Source: Saposhnikovia divaricata
Taxonomy: Eukaryota > Streptophyta > Magnoliopsida > Apiales > Apiaceae
DNA length: 64,000 nucleotides
Direction of reading: 5' to 3'
NCBI GenBank assembly: GCA_036435485.1
Contig: JAZHRN010000139.1
Location: 2,170,001-2,234,000, forward strand
In this document: positions 13,901 through 29,500 of the stretch, piece by piece
Position numbering within the stretch: position 1 is the first letter of the stretch
Layout of the letters: every line of letters starts with the position of its first letter
Position numbers and translations under genes: made by a program
Notes under the pieces: model-generated
What the model saw: the letters and a program-made list of their open reading frames with translations, nothing else
Database searches by the model: none
Told to the model about the DNA's origin: nothing

Positions 13901-16900
13901 GAGTCGAACCATTTTATGGATATATTTACATATTTTGTTCCTATGGGTTATTGGAATTCAAAGCAATTTTATTTAACGAAGTTCGGACCGGAATCGGAGC
14001 TGATATGATCGAAACTCGGTTTTCGGAAACTTCTCAAAGGGATTAGTACAAGGGATATTGTTAAAAAACAAGTCGGAAAATTTTGTGGATATTTTTACAT
14101 ATTTTGTTCCTATGGGTTATTGGAATTCAATGAAATTTTATTTGGTGCCATTCGGACCTGAATCGGGGCTGAAATGACTGAAACTCGGTTTTCGGATAAT
14201 CCTCAAAGGGGTTAGTACACGGGATATTGTTAAAAATCGAGTCGGACCATTTTATGGATATTTTTACATATTTTGTTCCTATGGGTTATTGGAATTCAAC
14301 GAAATTTTATTTGGTGCCAGTCGGACCTGAATCGGGGCTGAAATGACTAAAACTCGGTTTTCGGATAATCCTAAAAGGGGTTAGTACACAGGATATTGTT
14401 AAAAATCGAGTCGAACCATTTTATGGATATATTTACATATTTTGTTCCTATGGGTTATTGGAATTCAACGCAATTTTATTTAACGAAGTTCGGATCGGAA
14501 TCGGAGCTGATAAGATCGAAACTCGGTTTTCGGAAACTTCTCAAAGGGATTAGTACACGGGATATTGTTAAAAATCAAGTCGGACAATTTTGTGGATATT
14601 TTTACATATTTTGTTCCTATGGGTTATTGGAATTCAATGAAATTTTATTTGGTGCCATTCGGAGGGGCTGAAATGACTGAAATTCGGTTTTCGGATAATC
14701 CTCAAAGGGGTTAGTACACGGGATATTGTTAAAAATCGAGTCGGACCATTTTATGGATGTTTTTACATATTTTGTTCCTATGGGTTATTGGAATTCAACG
14801 AAATTTTATTTGGTGCCAGTCGGACCTGAATCGGGGCTGAAATGACTGAAACTCAGTTTTCGGATAATCCTCAAAGAGGTTAGTACACGGGATATTGTTA
14901 AAAATCGAGTCGGACCATTTTATGGATATTTTTACATATTTTGTTCCTATGGGTTATTGGAATTCAACGCAATTTTATTTAACGAAGTTCGGACCGGAAT
15001 CGGAGCTGATATGATCGAAACTCGATTTTCGAAAACTTCTCAAAGGGATTAGTACACGGGATATTGTTAAAAATCAAGTCGGACAATTTTGTGGATATTT
15101 TTACATATTTTGTTCCTATGGGTTATTGGAATTCAATGAAATTTTATTTGGTGCCATTCGGACCTGAATCGGGGCTGAAATGACTGAAACTCGGTTTTCG
15201 GATAATCCTGAAAGGGGTTAGTACACGGGATATTGTTAAAAATCGAGTCGGACCATTTTATGGATATTTTTACATATTTTGTTCCTATGGGTTGTTGGAA
15301 TTCAACGAAATTTTATTTGGTGCCAGTCGGACCTGAATCGGGGCTGAAATGACTGAAACTCGGTTTTCGGATAATCCTCAAAGGGGTTAGTACACGGGAT
15401 ATTGTTAAAAATCGAGTCGGACCATATTATGGATATTTTTACATATTTTGTTCCTATGGGTTATTGGAATTCAACGCAATTTTATTTAACGAAGTTCGGA
15501 CCGGAATCGGAGCTGATATGATCGAAACTCGGTTTTCGGAAACTTCTCAAAGGGATTAGTACACGGGATATTGTTAAAAATCAAGTCGGAAAATTTTGTG
15601 GATATTTTTACATATTTTGTTCCTATGGGTTATTGGAATTCAATGAAATTTTATTTGGTGCCATTCGGACCTGAATCGGGGCTGAAATGACTGAAACTCG
15701 GTTTTCGGATAATCCTCGAAGGGGTTAGTACACGGGATATTGTTAAAAATCGAGTCGGACCATTTTATGGATATTTTTACATATTCTGTTCCAATGGGTT
15801 ATTGGAATTCAATGAAATTTTATTTGGTGCCATTCGGACCTGAATCGGGGCTAAAATGACTGAAACTCGGTTTTCGGATAATCCTCAAAGGGGTTAGTAC
15901 ACGGGATATTGTTAAAAATCGAGTCGGACCATTTTATGGATATTTTTACATATTTTGTTCCTATGGTTTATTGGAATTCAACGAAATTTTATTTGGTACC
16001 AGTCGGACCTGAATCGGGGCTGAAATGACTGAAACTCGGTTTTCGGATAATCCTCAAAGAGGTTAGTACACGGGATATTGTTAAAAATCGAGTAGAACCA
16101 TTTTATGGATATATTTACATATTTTGTTCCTATGGGTTATTAGAATTCAAAGCAATTTTATTTAACGAAGTTCGGACCGGAATCGGAGCTGATATGATCG
16201 AAACTCGGTTTTCGGAAACTTCTCAAAGGGATTAGTACAAGGGATATTGTTAAAAAACAAGTCGGAAAATTTTGTGGATATTTTTACATATTTTGTTCCT
16301 ATGGGTTATTGGAATTCAATGAAATTTTATTTGGTGCCATTCGGACCTGAATCGGGGCTGAAATGACTGAAACTCGGTTTTCGGATAATCCTCAAAGGGG
16401 TTAGTACACGGGATATTGTTAAAAATTGAGTCGGACCATTTTATGGATATTTTTACATATTTTGTTCCTATGGATTATTGGAATTCAACGAAATTTTATT
16501 TGGTGCCAGTCGGACCTGAATCGGGGCTGAAATGACTGAAACTCAGTTTTCGGATAATCCTCAAAGAGGTTAGTACACGGGATATTGTTAAAAATCGAGT
16601 CGGACCATTTTATGGATATTTTTACATATTTTGTTCCTATGGGTTATTGGAATTCAACGCAATTTTATTTAACGAAGTTCGGACCGGAATCGGAGCTGAT
16701 ATGATCGAAACTCGGTTTTCGGAAACTTCTAAAAGGGATTAGTACACGGGATATTGTTAAAAATCAAGTCGGACAATTTTGTGGATATTTTTACATATTT
16801 TGTTCCTATGGGTTATTGGAATTCAATGAAATTTTATTTGGTGCCATTCGGACCTGAATCGGGGCTGAAATGACTGAAACTCGGTTTTCGGATAATCCTC

Positions 16901-17400
16901 AAAGGGGTTAGTACACGGGATATTGTTAAAAATCGAGTCGGACCATTTTATGGATATTTTTACATATTTTGTTCCTATGGTTTATTGGAATTCAACGAAA
17001 TTTTATTTGGTACCAGTCGGACCTGAATCGGGGCTGAAATGACTGAAACTCGGTTTTCGGATAATCCTCAAAGGGGTTAGTACACGGGATATTGTTAAAA
17101 ATCGAGTCGAACCATTTTATGGATATATTTACATATTTTGTTCCTATGGGTTATTGGAATTCAAAGCAATTTTATTTAACGAAGTTCGGACCGGAATCGG
17201 AGCTGATATGATCGAAACTCGGTTTTCGGAAACTTCTCAAAGGGATTAGTACAAGGGATATTGTTAAAAAACAAGTCGGAAAATTTTGTGGATATTTTTA
17301 CATATTTTGTTCCTATGGGTTATTGGAATTCAATGAAATTTTATTTGGTGCCATTCGGACCTGAATCGGGGCTGAAATGACTGAAACTCGGTTTTCGGAT
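11000..17400 (+). repeat. Tandem duplication of a ~3.2-kb satellite segment
   Basis: Copy 1 is roughly 11000-14200 and copy 2 roughly 14200-17400, offset 3203 bp (19 monomers minus the 8-bp deletion). Shared private variants fix the pairing: TGGATGTTTTT (11551/14754), CTCGATTTTCGAAAAC, CATATTATGG, an H monomer with CTGTTCCAATGG, and GGGTTATTAG (12931/16134). Identity breaks near 14.2/17.4 kb. By eye I count only about six differences between the copies. Edges are approximate. Confidence 0.85.
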
Positions 17401-20400
17401 AATCCTCAAAGGGGTTAGTACACGGGATATTGTTAAAAATCTAGTCGGACCATTTTATGGATATTTTTACATATTTTGTTCCTATGGTTTATTGGAATTC
17501 AACGAAATTTTATTTGGTACCAGTCGGACCTGAATCGGGGCTGAAATGACTGAAACTCGGTTTTCGGATAATCCTCAAAGGGGTTAGTATACGGGATATT
17601 GTTAAAAATCGAGTCGAACCATTTTATGGATATATTTACATATTTTGTTCCTATGGGTTATTGGAATTCAAAGCAATTTTATTTAACGAAGTTCGGACCG
17701 GAATCGGAGCTGATATGATCGAAACTCGGTTTTCGGAAACTTCTCAAAGGGATTAGTACAAGGGATATTGTTAAAAAACAAGTCGGAAAATTTTGTGGAT
17801 ATTTTTACATATTTTGTTCCTATGGGTTATTGGAATTCAATGAAATTTTATTTGGTGCCATTCGGACCTGAATCGGGGCTGAAATGACTGAAACTCGGTT
17901 TTCGGATAATCCTCAAAGGGGTTAGTACACGGGATATTGTTAAAAATTGAGTCGGACCATTTTATGGATATTTTTACATATTTTGTTCCTATGGGTTATT
18001 GGAATTCAACGAAATTTTATTTGGTGCCAGTCGGACCTGAATCGGGGCTGAAATGACTGAAACTCAGTTTTCGGATAATCCTCAAAGAGGTTAGTACACG
18101 GGATATTGTTAAAAATCGAGTCGGACCATTTTATGGATATTTTTACATATTTTGTTCCTATGGGTTATTGGAATTCAACGCAATTTTATTTAACGAAGTT
18201 CGGACCGGAATCGGAGCTGATATGATCGAAACTCGGTTTTCGGAAACTTCTAAAAGGGATTAGTACACGGGATATTGTTAAAAATCAAGTCGGACAATTT
18301 TGTGGATATTTTTACATATTTTGTTCCTATGGGTTATTGGAATTCAATGAAATTTTATTTGGTGCCATTCGGACCTGAATCGGGGCTGAAATGACTGAAA
18401 CTCGGTTTTCGGATAATCCTCAAAGGGGTTAGTACACGGGATATTGTTAAAAATCGAGTCGGACCATTTTATGGATATTTTTACATATTTTGTTCCTATG
18501 GTTTATTGGAATTCAACGAAATTTTATTTGGTACCAGTCGGACCTGAATCGGGGCTGAAATGACTGAAACTCGGTTTTCGGATAATCCTCAAAGGGGTTA
18601 GTACACGGGATATTGTTAAAAATCGAGTCGAACCATTTTATGGATATATTTACATATTTTGTTCCTATGGGTTATTGGAATTCAAAGCAATTTTATTTAA
18701 CGAAGTTCGGACCGGAATCGGAGCTGATATGATCGAAACTCGGTTTTCGGAAACTTCTCAAAGGGATTAGTACAAGGGATATTGTTAAAAAACAAGTCGG
18801 AAAATTTTGTGGATATTTTTACATATTTTGTTCCTATGGGTTATTGGAATTCAATGAAATTTTATTTGGTGCCATTCGGACCTGAATCGGGGCTGAAATG
18901 ACTGAAACTCGGTTTTCGGATAATCCTCAAAGGGGTTAGTACACGGGATATTGTTAAAAATTGAGTCGGACCATTTTATGGATATTTTTACATATTTTGT
19001 TCCTATGGGTTATTGGAATTCAACGAAATTTTATTTGGTGCCAGTCGGACCTGAATCGGGGCTGAAATGACTGAAACTCAGTTTTCGGATAATCCTCAAA
19101 GAGGTTAGTACACGGGATATTGTTAAAAATCGAGTCGGACCATTTTATGGATATTTTTACATATTTTGTTCCTATGGGTTATTGGAATTCAACGCAATTT
19201 TATTTAACGAAGTTCGGACCGGAATTGGAGCTGATATGATCGAAACTCGGTTTTCGGAAACTTCTAAAAGGGATTAGTACACGGGATATTGTTAAAAATC
19301 AAGTCGGACAATTTTGTGGATATTTTTACATATTTTGTTCCTATGGGTTATTGGAATTCAATGAAATTTTATTTGGTGCCATTCGGACCTGAATCGGGGC
19401 TGAAATGACTGAAACTCGGTTTTCGGATAATCCTCAAAGGGGTTAGTACACGGGATATTGTTAAAAATCGAGTCGGACCATTTTATGGATATTTTTACAT
19501 ATTTTGTTCCTATGGGTTATTGGAATTCAACGAAATTTTATTTGGTGCCAGTCGGACCTGAATCGGGGCTGAAATGACTGAAACTCGGTTTTCGGATAAT
19601 CCTCAAAGGGGTTAGTACACGGGATATTGTTAAAAATCGAGTCGAACCATTTTATGGATATATTTACATATTTTGTTCCTATGGGTTATTGGAATTCAAC
19701 GCAATTTTATTTAACGAAGTTCGGATCGGAATCGGAGCTGATAAGATCGAAACTCGGTTTTCGGAAACTTCTCAAAGGGATTAGTACACGGGATATTGTT
19801 AAAAATCAAGTCGGACAATTTTGTGGATATTTTTACATATTTTGTTCCTATGGGTTATTGGAATTCAATGAAATTTTATTTGGTGCCATTCGGACCTGAA
19901 TCGGGGCTAAAATGACTGAAATTCGGTTTTCGGATAATCCTCAAAGGGGTTAGTACACGGGATATTGTTAAAAATCGAGTCGGACCATTTTATGGATATT
20001 TTTACATATTTTGTTCCTATGGGTTATTGGAAGTCAACGAAATTTTATTTGGTGCCAGTCGGACCTGAATCGGGGCTGAAATGACTGAAACTCAGTTTTC
20101 GGATAATCCTCAAAGAGGTTAGTACACGGGATATTGTTAAAAATCGAGTCGGACCATTTTATGGATATTTTTACATATTTTGTTCCTATGGGTTATTGGA
20201 ATTCAACGCAATTTTATTTAACGAAGTTCGGACCGGAATCGGAGCTGATATGATCGAAACTCGGTTTTCGGAAACTTCTCAAAGGGATTAGTACACGGGA
20301 TATTGTTAAAAATCAAGTCGGACAATTTTGTGGATATTTTTACATATTTTGTTCTTATGGGTTATTGGAATTCAGTGAAATTTTATTTGGTGCCATTCGG

Positions 20401-20627
20401 ACCTGAATCGGGGCTGAAATGACTGAAACTCGGTTTTCGGATAATCCTGAAAGGGGTTAGTACACGGGATATTGTTAAAAATCGAGTCGGACCATTTTAT
20501 GGATATTTTTACATATTTTGTTCCTATGGGTTGTTGGAATTCAACGAAATTTTATTTGGTGCCAGTCGGACCTGAATCGGGGCTGAAATGACTAAAACTC
20601 GGTTTTCGGATAATCCTCAAAGGGGTT

Positions 20628-21979
20628 AGTACACGGGATATTGTTAAAAATCGAGTCGGACCATATTATGGATATTTTTACATATTTTGTTCCTATGGGT
20701 TATTGGAATTCAACGCAATTTTATTGAACGAAGTTCGGACCGGAATCGGAGCTGATATGATCGAAACTCGGTTTTCGGAAACTTCTCAAAGGGATTAGTA
20801 CACGGGATATTGTTAAAAATCAAGTCGGAAAATTTTGTGGATATTTTTACATATTTTGTTCCTATGGGTTATTGGAATTCAATGAAATTTTATTTGGTGC
20901 CATTCGGACCTGAATCGGGGCTGAAATGACTGAAACTCGGTTTTCGGATAATCCTCGAAAGGGTTAGTACACGGGATATTGTTAAAAATCGAGTCGGACC
21001 ATTTTATGGATATTTTTACATATTCTATTCCAATGGGTTATTGGAATTCAATGAAATTTTATTTGGTGCCATTCGGACCTGAATCGGGGCTAAAATGACT
21101 GAAACTCGGTTTTCGGATAATCCTCAAAGGGGTTAGTACACGGGATATTGTTAAAAATCGAGTCGGACCATTTTATGGATATTTTTACATATTTTGTTCC
21201 TATGGTTTATTGGAATTCAACGAAATTTTATTTGGTACCAGTCGGACCTGAATCGGGGCTGAAATGACTGAAACTCGGTTTTCGGATATTCCTCAAAGGG
21301 GTTAGTACACGGGATATTGTTAAAAATCGAGTCGGACCATATTATGGATATTTTTACATATTTTGTTCCTATGGGTTATTGGAATTCAACGCAATTTTAT
21401 TGAACGAAGTTCGGACCGGAATCGGAGCTGATATGATCGAAACTCGGTTTTCGGAAACTTCTCAAAGGGATTAGTACACGGGATATTGTTAAAAATCAAG
21501 TCGGAAAATTTTGTGGATATTTTTACATATTTTGTTCCTATGGGTTATTGGAATTCAATGAAATTTTATTTGGTGCCATTCGGACCTGAATCGGGGCTGA
21601 AATGACTGAAACTCGGTTTTCGGATAATCCTCGAAAGGGTTAGTACACGGGATATTGTTAAAAATCGAGTCGGACCATTTTATGGATATTTTTACATATT
21701 CTATTCCAATGGGTTATTGGAATTCAATGAAATTTTATTTGGTGCCATTCGGACCTGAATCGGGGCTAAAATGACTGAAACTCGGTTTTCGGATAATCCT
21801 CAAAGGGGTTAGTACACGGGATATTGTTAAAAATCGAGTCGGACCATTTTATGGATATTTTTACATATTTTGTTCCTATGGTTTATTGGAATTCAACGAA
21901 ATTTTATTTGGTACCAGTCGGACCTGAATCGGGGCTGAAATGACTGAAACTCGGTTTTCGGATATTCCTCAAAGGGGTT
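20628..21979 (+). repeat. Exact-looking 676-bp tandem duplication (C-A-H-B tetramer)
   Basis: Units are 20628-21303 and 21304-21979, four monomers each. Both contain the otherwise unseen TTATTGAACG (20721 and 21397), an H monomer with CTATTCCAATGG, and GGATATTCCTC just before their end. The private mutations in both copies show a very recent local duplication. Confidence 0.87.
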
Positions 21980-24900
21980 AGTACACGGGATATTGTTAAA
22001 AATCGAGTCGAACCATTTTATGGATATATTTACATATTTTGTTCCTATGGGTTATTGGAATTCAACGCAATTTTATTTAACGAAGTTCGGACCGGAATCG
22101 GAGCTGATATGATCGAAACTCGGTTTTCGGAAACTTCTCAAAGGGATTAGTACACGGGATATTGTTAAAAATCAAGTCGGACAATTTTGTGGATATTTTT
22201 ACATATTTTGTTCCTATGGGTTATTGGAATTCAATGAAATTTTATTTGGTGCCATTCGGACCTGAATCGGGGCTGAAATGACTGAAACTCGGTTTTCGGA
22301 TAATCCTCAAAGGGGTTAGTACACGGGATATTGTTAAAAATTGAGTCGGACCATTTTATGGATATTTTTACATATTTTGTTCCTATGGGTTATTGGAATT
22401 CAACGAAATTTTATTTGGTGCCAGTCGGACCTGAATCGGGGCTGAAATGACTGAAACTCGGTTTTCGGATAATCCTCAAAGGGGTTAGTACACGGGATTT
22501 TGTTAAAAATCGAGTCGAACCATTTTATGGATATATTTACATATTTTGTTCCTATGGGTTATTGGAATTCAACGCAATTTTATTTAACGAAGTTCGGACC
22601 GGAATCGGAGCTGATATGATTGAAACTCGGTTTTCGGAAACTTCTCAAAGGGATTAGTACACGGGATATTGTTAAAAATCAAGTCGGAAAATTTTGTGGA
22701 TATTTTTACATATTTTGTTCCTATGGGTTATTGGAATTCAATGAAATTTTATTTGGTGCCATTCGGACCTGAATCGGGGCTGAAATGACTGAAACTCGGT
22801 TTTCGGATAATCCTCGAAGGGGTTAGTACACGGGATATTGTTAAAATCGAGTCGGACCATTTTATGGATATTTTTACATATTCTATTCCAATGGGTTATT
22901 GGAATTCAATGAAATTTTATTTGGTGCCATTCGGACCTGAATCGGGGCTAAAATGACTGAAACTCGGTTTTCGGATAATCCTCAAAGGGGTTAGTACACG
23001 GGATATTGTTAAAAATCGAGTCGGACCATTTTATGGATATTTTTACATATTTTGTTCCTATGGTTTATTGGAATTCAACGAAATTTTATTCGGTACCAGT
23101 CGGACCTGAATCGGGGCTGAAATGACTGAAACTCGGTTTTCGGATAATCCTCAAAGGGGTTAGTACACGGGATATTGTTAAAAATTGAGTCGAACCATTT
23201 TATGGATATATTTACATATTTTGTTCCTATGGGTTATTGGAATTCAACGCAATTTTATTTAACGAAGTTCGGACCGGAATCGGAGCTGATATGATAGAAA
23301 CTCGGTTTTCGGAAACTTCTCAAAGGGATTAGTACACGGGATATTGTTAAAAATCAAGTCGGACAATTTTGTGGATATTTTTACATATTTTGTTCCTATG
23401 GGTTATTGGAATTCAATGAAATTTTATTTGGTGTAATTCGGACCTGAATCGGGGCTGAAATGACTGAAACTCGGTTTTCGGATAATCCTGAAAGGGGTTA
23501 GTACACGGGATATTGTTAAAAATCGAGTCGGACCATTTTATGGATATTTTTACATATTTTGTTCCTATGGGTTGTTGGAATTCAACGAAATTTTATTTGG
23601 TGCCAGTCGGACCTGAATCGGGGCTGAAATGACTGAAACTCGGTTTTCGGATAATCCTCAAAGGGGTTAGTACACGGGATATTGTTAAAAATCGAGTCGG
23701 ACCATTTTATGGATATTTTTACATATTTTGTTCCTATGGTTTATTGGAATTCAACGAAATTTTATTTGGTACCAGTCGGACCTGAATCGGGGCTGAAATG
23801 ACTGAAACTCGGTTTTCGGATAATCCTCAAAGGGGTTAGTACACGGGATATTGTTAAAAATCGAGTCGAACCATTTTATGGATATATTTACATATTTTGT
23901 TCCTATGGGTTATTGGAATTCAACGCAATTTTATTTAACGAAGTTCGGACCGGAATCGGAGCTGATATGATAGAAACTCGGTTTTCGGAAACTTCTCAAA
24001 GGGATTAGTACACGGGATATTGTTAAAAATCAAGTCGGACAATTTTGTGGATATTTTTACATATTTTGTTCCTATGGGTTATTGGAATTCAATGAAATTT
24101 TATTTGGTGCCATTCGGACCTGAATCGGGGCTGAAATGACTGAAACTCGGTTTTCGGATAATCCTGAAAGGGGTTAGTACACGGGATATTGTTAAAAATC
24201 GAGTCGGACCATTTTATGGATATTTTTACATATTTTGTTCCTATGGGTTGTTGGAATTCAACGAAATTTTATTTGGTGCCAGTCGGACCTGAATCGGGGC
24301 TGAAATGACTGAAACTCGGTTTTCGGATAATCCTCAAAGGGGTTAGTACACGGGATATTGTTAAAAATCGAGTCGGACCATATTATGGATATTTTTACAT
24401 ATTTTGTTCCTATGGGTTATTGGAATTCAACGCAATTTTATTTAACGAAGTTCGGACCGGAATCGGAGCTGATATGATCGAAACTCGGTTTTCGGAAACT
24501 TCTCAAAGGGATTAGTACACGGGATATTGTTAAAAATCAAGTCGGAAAATTTTGTGGATATTTTTACATATTTTGTTCCTATGGGTTATTGGAATTCAAT
24601 GAAATTTTATTTGGTGCCATTCGGACCTGAATCGGGGCTGAAATGACTGAAACTCGGTTTTCGGATAATCCTCGAAGGGGTTAGTACACGGGATATTGTT
24701 AAAAATCGAGTCGGACCATTTTATGGATATTTTTACATATTCTATTCCAATGGGTTATTGGAATTCAATGAAATTTTATTTGGTGCCATTCGGACCTGAA
24801 TCGGGGCTAAAATGACTGAAACTCGGTTTTCGGATAATCCTCAAAGGGGTTAGTACACGGGATATTGTTAAAAATCGAGTCGGACCATTTTATGGATATT

Positions 24901-26549
24901 TTTACATATTTTGTTCCTATGGTTTATTGGAATTCAACGAAATTTTATTTGGTACCAGTCGGACCTGAATCGGGGCTGAAATGACTGAAACTCGGTTTTC
25001 GGATAATCCTCAAAGGGGTTAGTACACGGGATATTGTTAAAAATCGAGTCGAACCATTTTATGGATATATTTACATATTTTGTTCCTATGGGTTATTGGA
25101 ATTCAACGCAATTTTATTTAACGAAGTTCGGACCGGAATCGGAGCTGATATGATCGAAACTCGGTTTTCGGAAACTTCTCAAAGGGATTAGTACACGGGA
25201 TATTGTTAAAAATCAAGTCGGACAATTTTGTGGATATTTTTACATATTTTGTTCCTATGGGTTATTGGAATTCAATGAAATTTTATTTGGTGCCATTCGG
25301 ACCTGAATCGGGGCTGAAATGACTGAAACTCGGTTTTCGGATAATCCTGAAAGGGGTTAGTACACGGGATATTGTTAAAAATCGAGTCGGACCATTTTAT
25401 GGATATTTTTACATATTTTGTTCCTATGGGTTGTTGGAATTCAACGAAATTTTATTTGGTGCCAGTCGGACCTGAATCGGGGCTGAAATGACTGAAACTC
25501 GGTTTTCGGATAATCCTCAAAGGGGTTAGTACACGGGATATTGTTAAAAATCGAGTCGGACCATATTATGGATATTTTTACATATTTTGTTCCTATGGGT
25601 TATTGGAATTCAACGCAATTTTATTTAACGAAGTTCGGACCGGAATCGGAGCTGATATGATCGAAACTCGGTTTTCGGAAACTTCTCAAAGGGATTAGTA
25701 CACGGGATATTGTTAAAAATCAAGTCGGAAAATTTTGTGGATATTTTTACATATTTTGTTCCTATGGGTTATTGGAATTCAATGAAATTTTATTTGGTGC
25801 CATTCGGACCTGAATCGGGGATGAAATGACTGAAACTCGGTTTTCGGATAATCCTCGAAGGGGTTAGTACACGGGATATTGTTAAAAATCGAGTCGGACC
25901 ATTTTATGGATATTTTTACATATTCTATTCCAATGGGTTATTGGAATTCAATGAAATTTTATTTGGTGCCATTCGGACCTGAATCGGGGCTAAAATGACT
26001 GAAACTCGGTTTTCGGATAATCCTCAAAGGGGTTAGTACACGGGATATTGTTAAAAATCGAGTCGGACCATTTTATGGATATTTTTACATATTTTGTTCC
26101 TATGGTTTATTGGAATTCAACGAAATTTTATTTGGTACCAGTCGGACCTGAATCGGGGCTGAAATGACTGAAACTCGGTTTTCGGATAATCCTCAAAGGG
26201 GTTAGTACACGGGATATTGTTAAAAATCGAGTCGAACCATTTTATGGATATATTTACATATTTTGTTCCTATGGGTTATTGGAATTCAACGCAATTTTAT
26301 TTAACGAAGTTCGGACCGCAATCGGAGCTGATATGATCGAAACTCGGTTTTCGGAAACTTCTCAAAGGGATTAGTACACGGGATATTGTTAAAAATCAAG
26401 TCGGACAATTTTGTGGATATTTTTACATATTTTGTTCCTATGGGTTATTGGAATTCAATGAAATTTTATTTGGTGCCATTCGGACCTGAATCGGGGCTGA
26501 AATGACTGAAACTCGGTTTTCGGATAATCCTCAAAGGGGTTAGTACACG

Positions 26550-29500
26550 GGATATTGTTAAAAATCGAGTCGGACCATTTTATGGATATTTTTACATATT
26601 TTGTTCCTATGGGTTATTGGAATTCAACGAAATTTTATTTGGTGCCAGTCGGACCTGAATCGGGGCTGAAATGACTGAAACTCGGTTTTCGGATAATCCT
26701 CAAAGGGGTTAGTACACGGGATTTTGTTAAAAATCGAGTCGAACCATTTTATGGATATATTTACATATTTTGTTCCTATGGGTTATTGGAATTCAACGCA
26801 ATTTTATTTAACGAAGTTCGGACCGGAATTGGAGCTGATATGATTGAAACTCGGTTTTCGGAAACTTCTCAAAGGGATTAGTACACGGGATATTGTTAAA
26901 AATCAAGTCGGAAAATTTTGTGGATATTTTTACATATTTTGTTCCTATGGGTTATTGGAATTCAATGAAATTTTATTTGGTGCCATTCGGACCTGAATCG
27001 GGGCTGAAATGACTGAAACTCGGTTTTCGGATAATCCTCGAAGGGGTTAGTACACGGGATATTGTTAAAAATCGAGTCGGACCATTTTATGGATATTTTT
27101 ACATATTCTATTCCAATGGGTTATTGGAATTCAATGAAATTTTATTTGGTGCCATTCGGACCTGAATCGGGGCTGAAATGACTGAAACTCGGTTTTCGGA
27201 TAATCCTCAAAGGGGTTAGTACACGGGATATTGTTAAAAATCGAGTCGGACCATTTTATGGATATTTTTACATATTTTGTTCCTATGGTTTATTGGAATT
27301 CAACGAAATTTTATTTGGTACCAGTCGGACCTGAATCGGGGCTGAAATGACTGAAACTCGGTTTTCGGATAATCCTCAAAGGGGTTAGTACACGGGATAT
27401 TGTTAAAAATCGAGTCGAACCATTTTATGGATATATTTACATATTTTGTTCCTATGGGTTATTGGAATTCAACGCAATTTTATTTAACGAAGTTCGGACC
27501 GGAATCGGAGCTGATATGATAGAAACTCGGTTTTCGGAAACTTCTCAAAGGGATTAGTACACGGGATATTGTTAAAAATCAAGTCGGACAATTTTGTGGA
27601 TATTTTTACATATTTTGTTCCTATGGGTTATTGGAATTCAATGAAACTTTATTTGGTGCCATTCGGACCTGAATCGGGGCTGAAATGACTGAAACTCGGT
27701 TTTCGGATAATCCTGAAAGGGGTTAGTACACGGGATATTGTTAAAAATCGAGTCGGACCATTTTATGGATATTTTTACATATTTTGTTCCTATGGGTTGT
27801 TGGAATTCAACGAAATTTTATTTGGTGCCAGTCGGACCTGAATCGGGGCTGAAATGACTGAAACTCGGTTTTCGGATAATCCTCAAAGGGGTTAGTACAC
27901 GGGATATTGTTAAAAATCGAGTCGGACCATTTTATGGATATTTTTACATATTTTGTTCCTATGGTTTATTGGAATTCAACGAAATTTTATTTGGTACCAG
28001 TCGGACCTGAATCGGGGCTGAAATGACTGAAACTCGGTTTTCGGATAATCCTCAAAGGGGTTAGTACACGGGATATTGTTAAAAATCGAGTCGAACCATT
28101 TTATGGATATATTTACATATTTTGTTCCTATGGGTTATTGGAATTCAACGCAATTTTATTTAACGAAGTTCGGACCGGAATCGGAGCTGATATGATAGAA
28201 ACTCGGTTTTCGGAAACTTCTCAAAGGGATTAGTACACGGGATATTGTTAAAAATCAAGTCGGACAATTTTGTGGATATTTTTACATATTTTGTTCCTAT
28301 GGGTTATTGGAATCCAATGAAATTTTATTTGGTGCCATTCGGACCTGAATCGGGGCTGAAATGACTGAAACTCGGTTTTCGGATAATCCTGAAAGGGGTT
28401 AGTACACGGGATATTGTTAAAAATCGAGTCGGACCATTTTATGGATATTTTTACATATTTTGTTCCTATGGGTTGTTGGAATTCAACGAAATTTTATTTG
28501 GTGCCAGTCGGACCTGAATCGGGGCTGAAATGACTGAAACTCGGTTTTCGGATAATCCTCAAAGGGGTTAGTACACGGGATATTGTTAAAAATCGAGTCG
28601 GACCATCTTATGGATATTTTTACATATTTTGTTCCTATGGGTTATTGGAATTCAACGCAATTTTATTTAACGAAGTTCGGACCGGAATCGGAGCTGATAT
28701 GATCGAAACTCGGTTTTCGGAAACTTCTCAAAGGGATTAGTACACGGGATATTGTTAAAAATCAAGTCGGAAAATTTTTTGGATATTTTTACATATTTTG
28801 TTCCTATGGGTTATTGGAATTCAATGAAATTTTATTTGGTGCCATTCGGACCTGAATCGGGGCTGAAATGACTGAAACTCGGTTTTCGGATAATCCTCGA
28901 AGGGGTTAGTACACGGGATATTGTTAAAAATCGAGTCGGACCATTTTATGGATATTTTTACATATTCTATTCCAATGGGTTATTGGAATTCAATGAAATT
29001 TTATTTGGTGCCATTCGGACCTGAATCGGGGCTAAAATGACTGAAACTTGGTTTTCGGATAATCCTCAAAGGGGTTAGTACACGGGATATTGTTAAAAAT
29101 CGAGTCGGACCATTTTATGGATATTTTTACATATTTTGTTCCTATGGTTTATTGGAATTCAACGAAATTTTATTTGGTACCAGTCGGACCTGAATCGGGG
29201 CTGAAATGACTGAAACTCGGTTTTCGGATAATCCTCAAAGGGGTTAGTACACGGGATATTGTTAAAAATCGAGTCGAACCATTTTATGGATATATTTACA
29301 TATTTTGTTCCTATGGGTTATTGGAATTCAACGCAATTTTATTTAACGAAGTTCGGACCGGAATCGGAGCTGATATGATAGAAACTCGGTTTTCGGAAAC
29401 TTCTCAAAGGGATTAGTACACGGGATATTGTTAAAAATCAAGTCGGACTATTTTGTTCCTATGGGTTATTGGAATTCAATGAAATTTTATTTGGTGCCAT

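Noticed and set aside
1925..19899. Repeated 90-91-codon open frames in the left satellite (1925, 3937, 5964, 6471, 7485, 8499, 11193, 14396, 19627)
   Set aside because: They open at TTG, not ATG, and are identical because the satellite is identical. 169 is not a multiple of three, so the frame only stays open where a certain monomer variant follows. No sign of coding.
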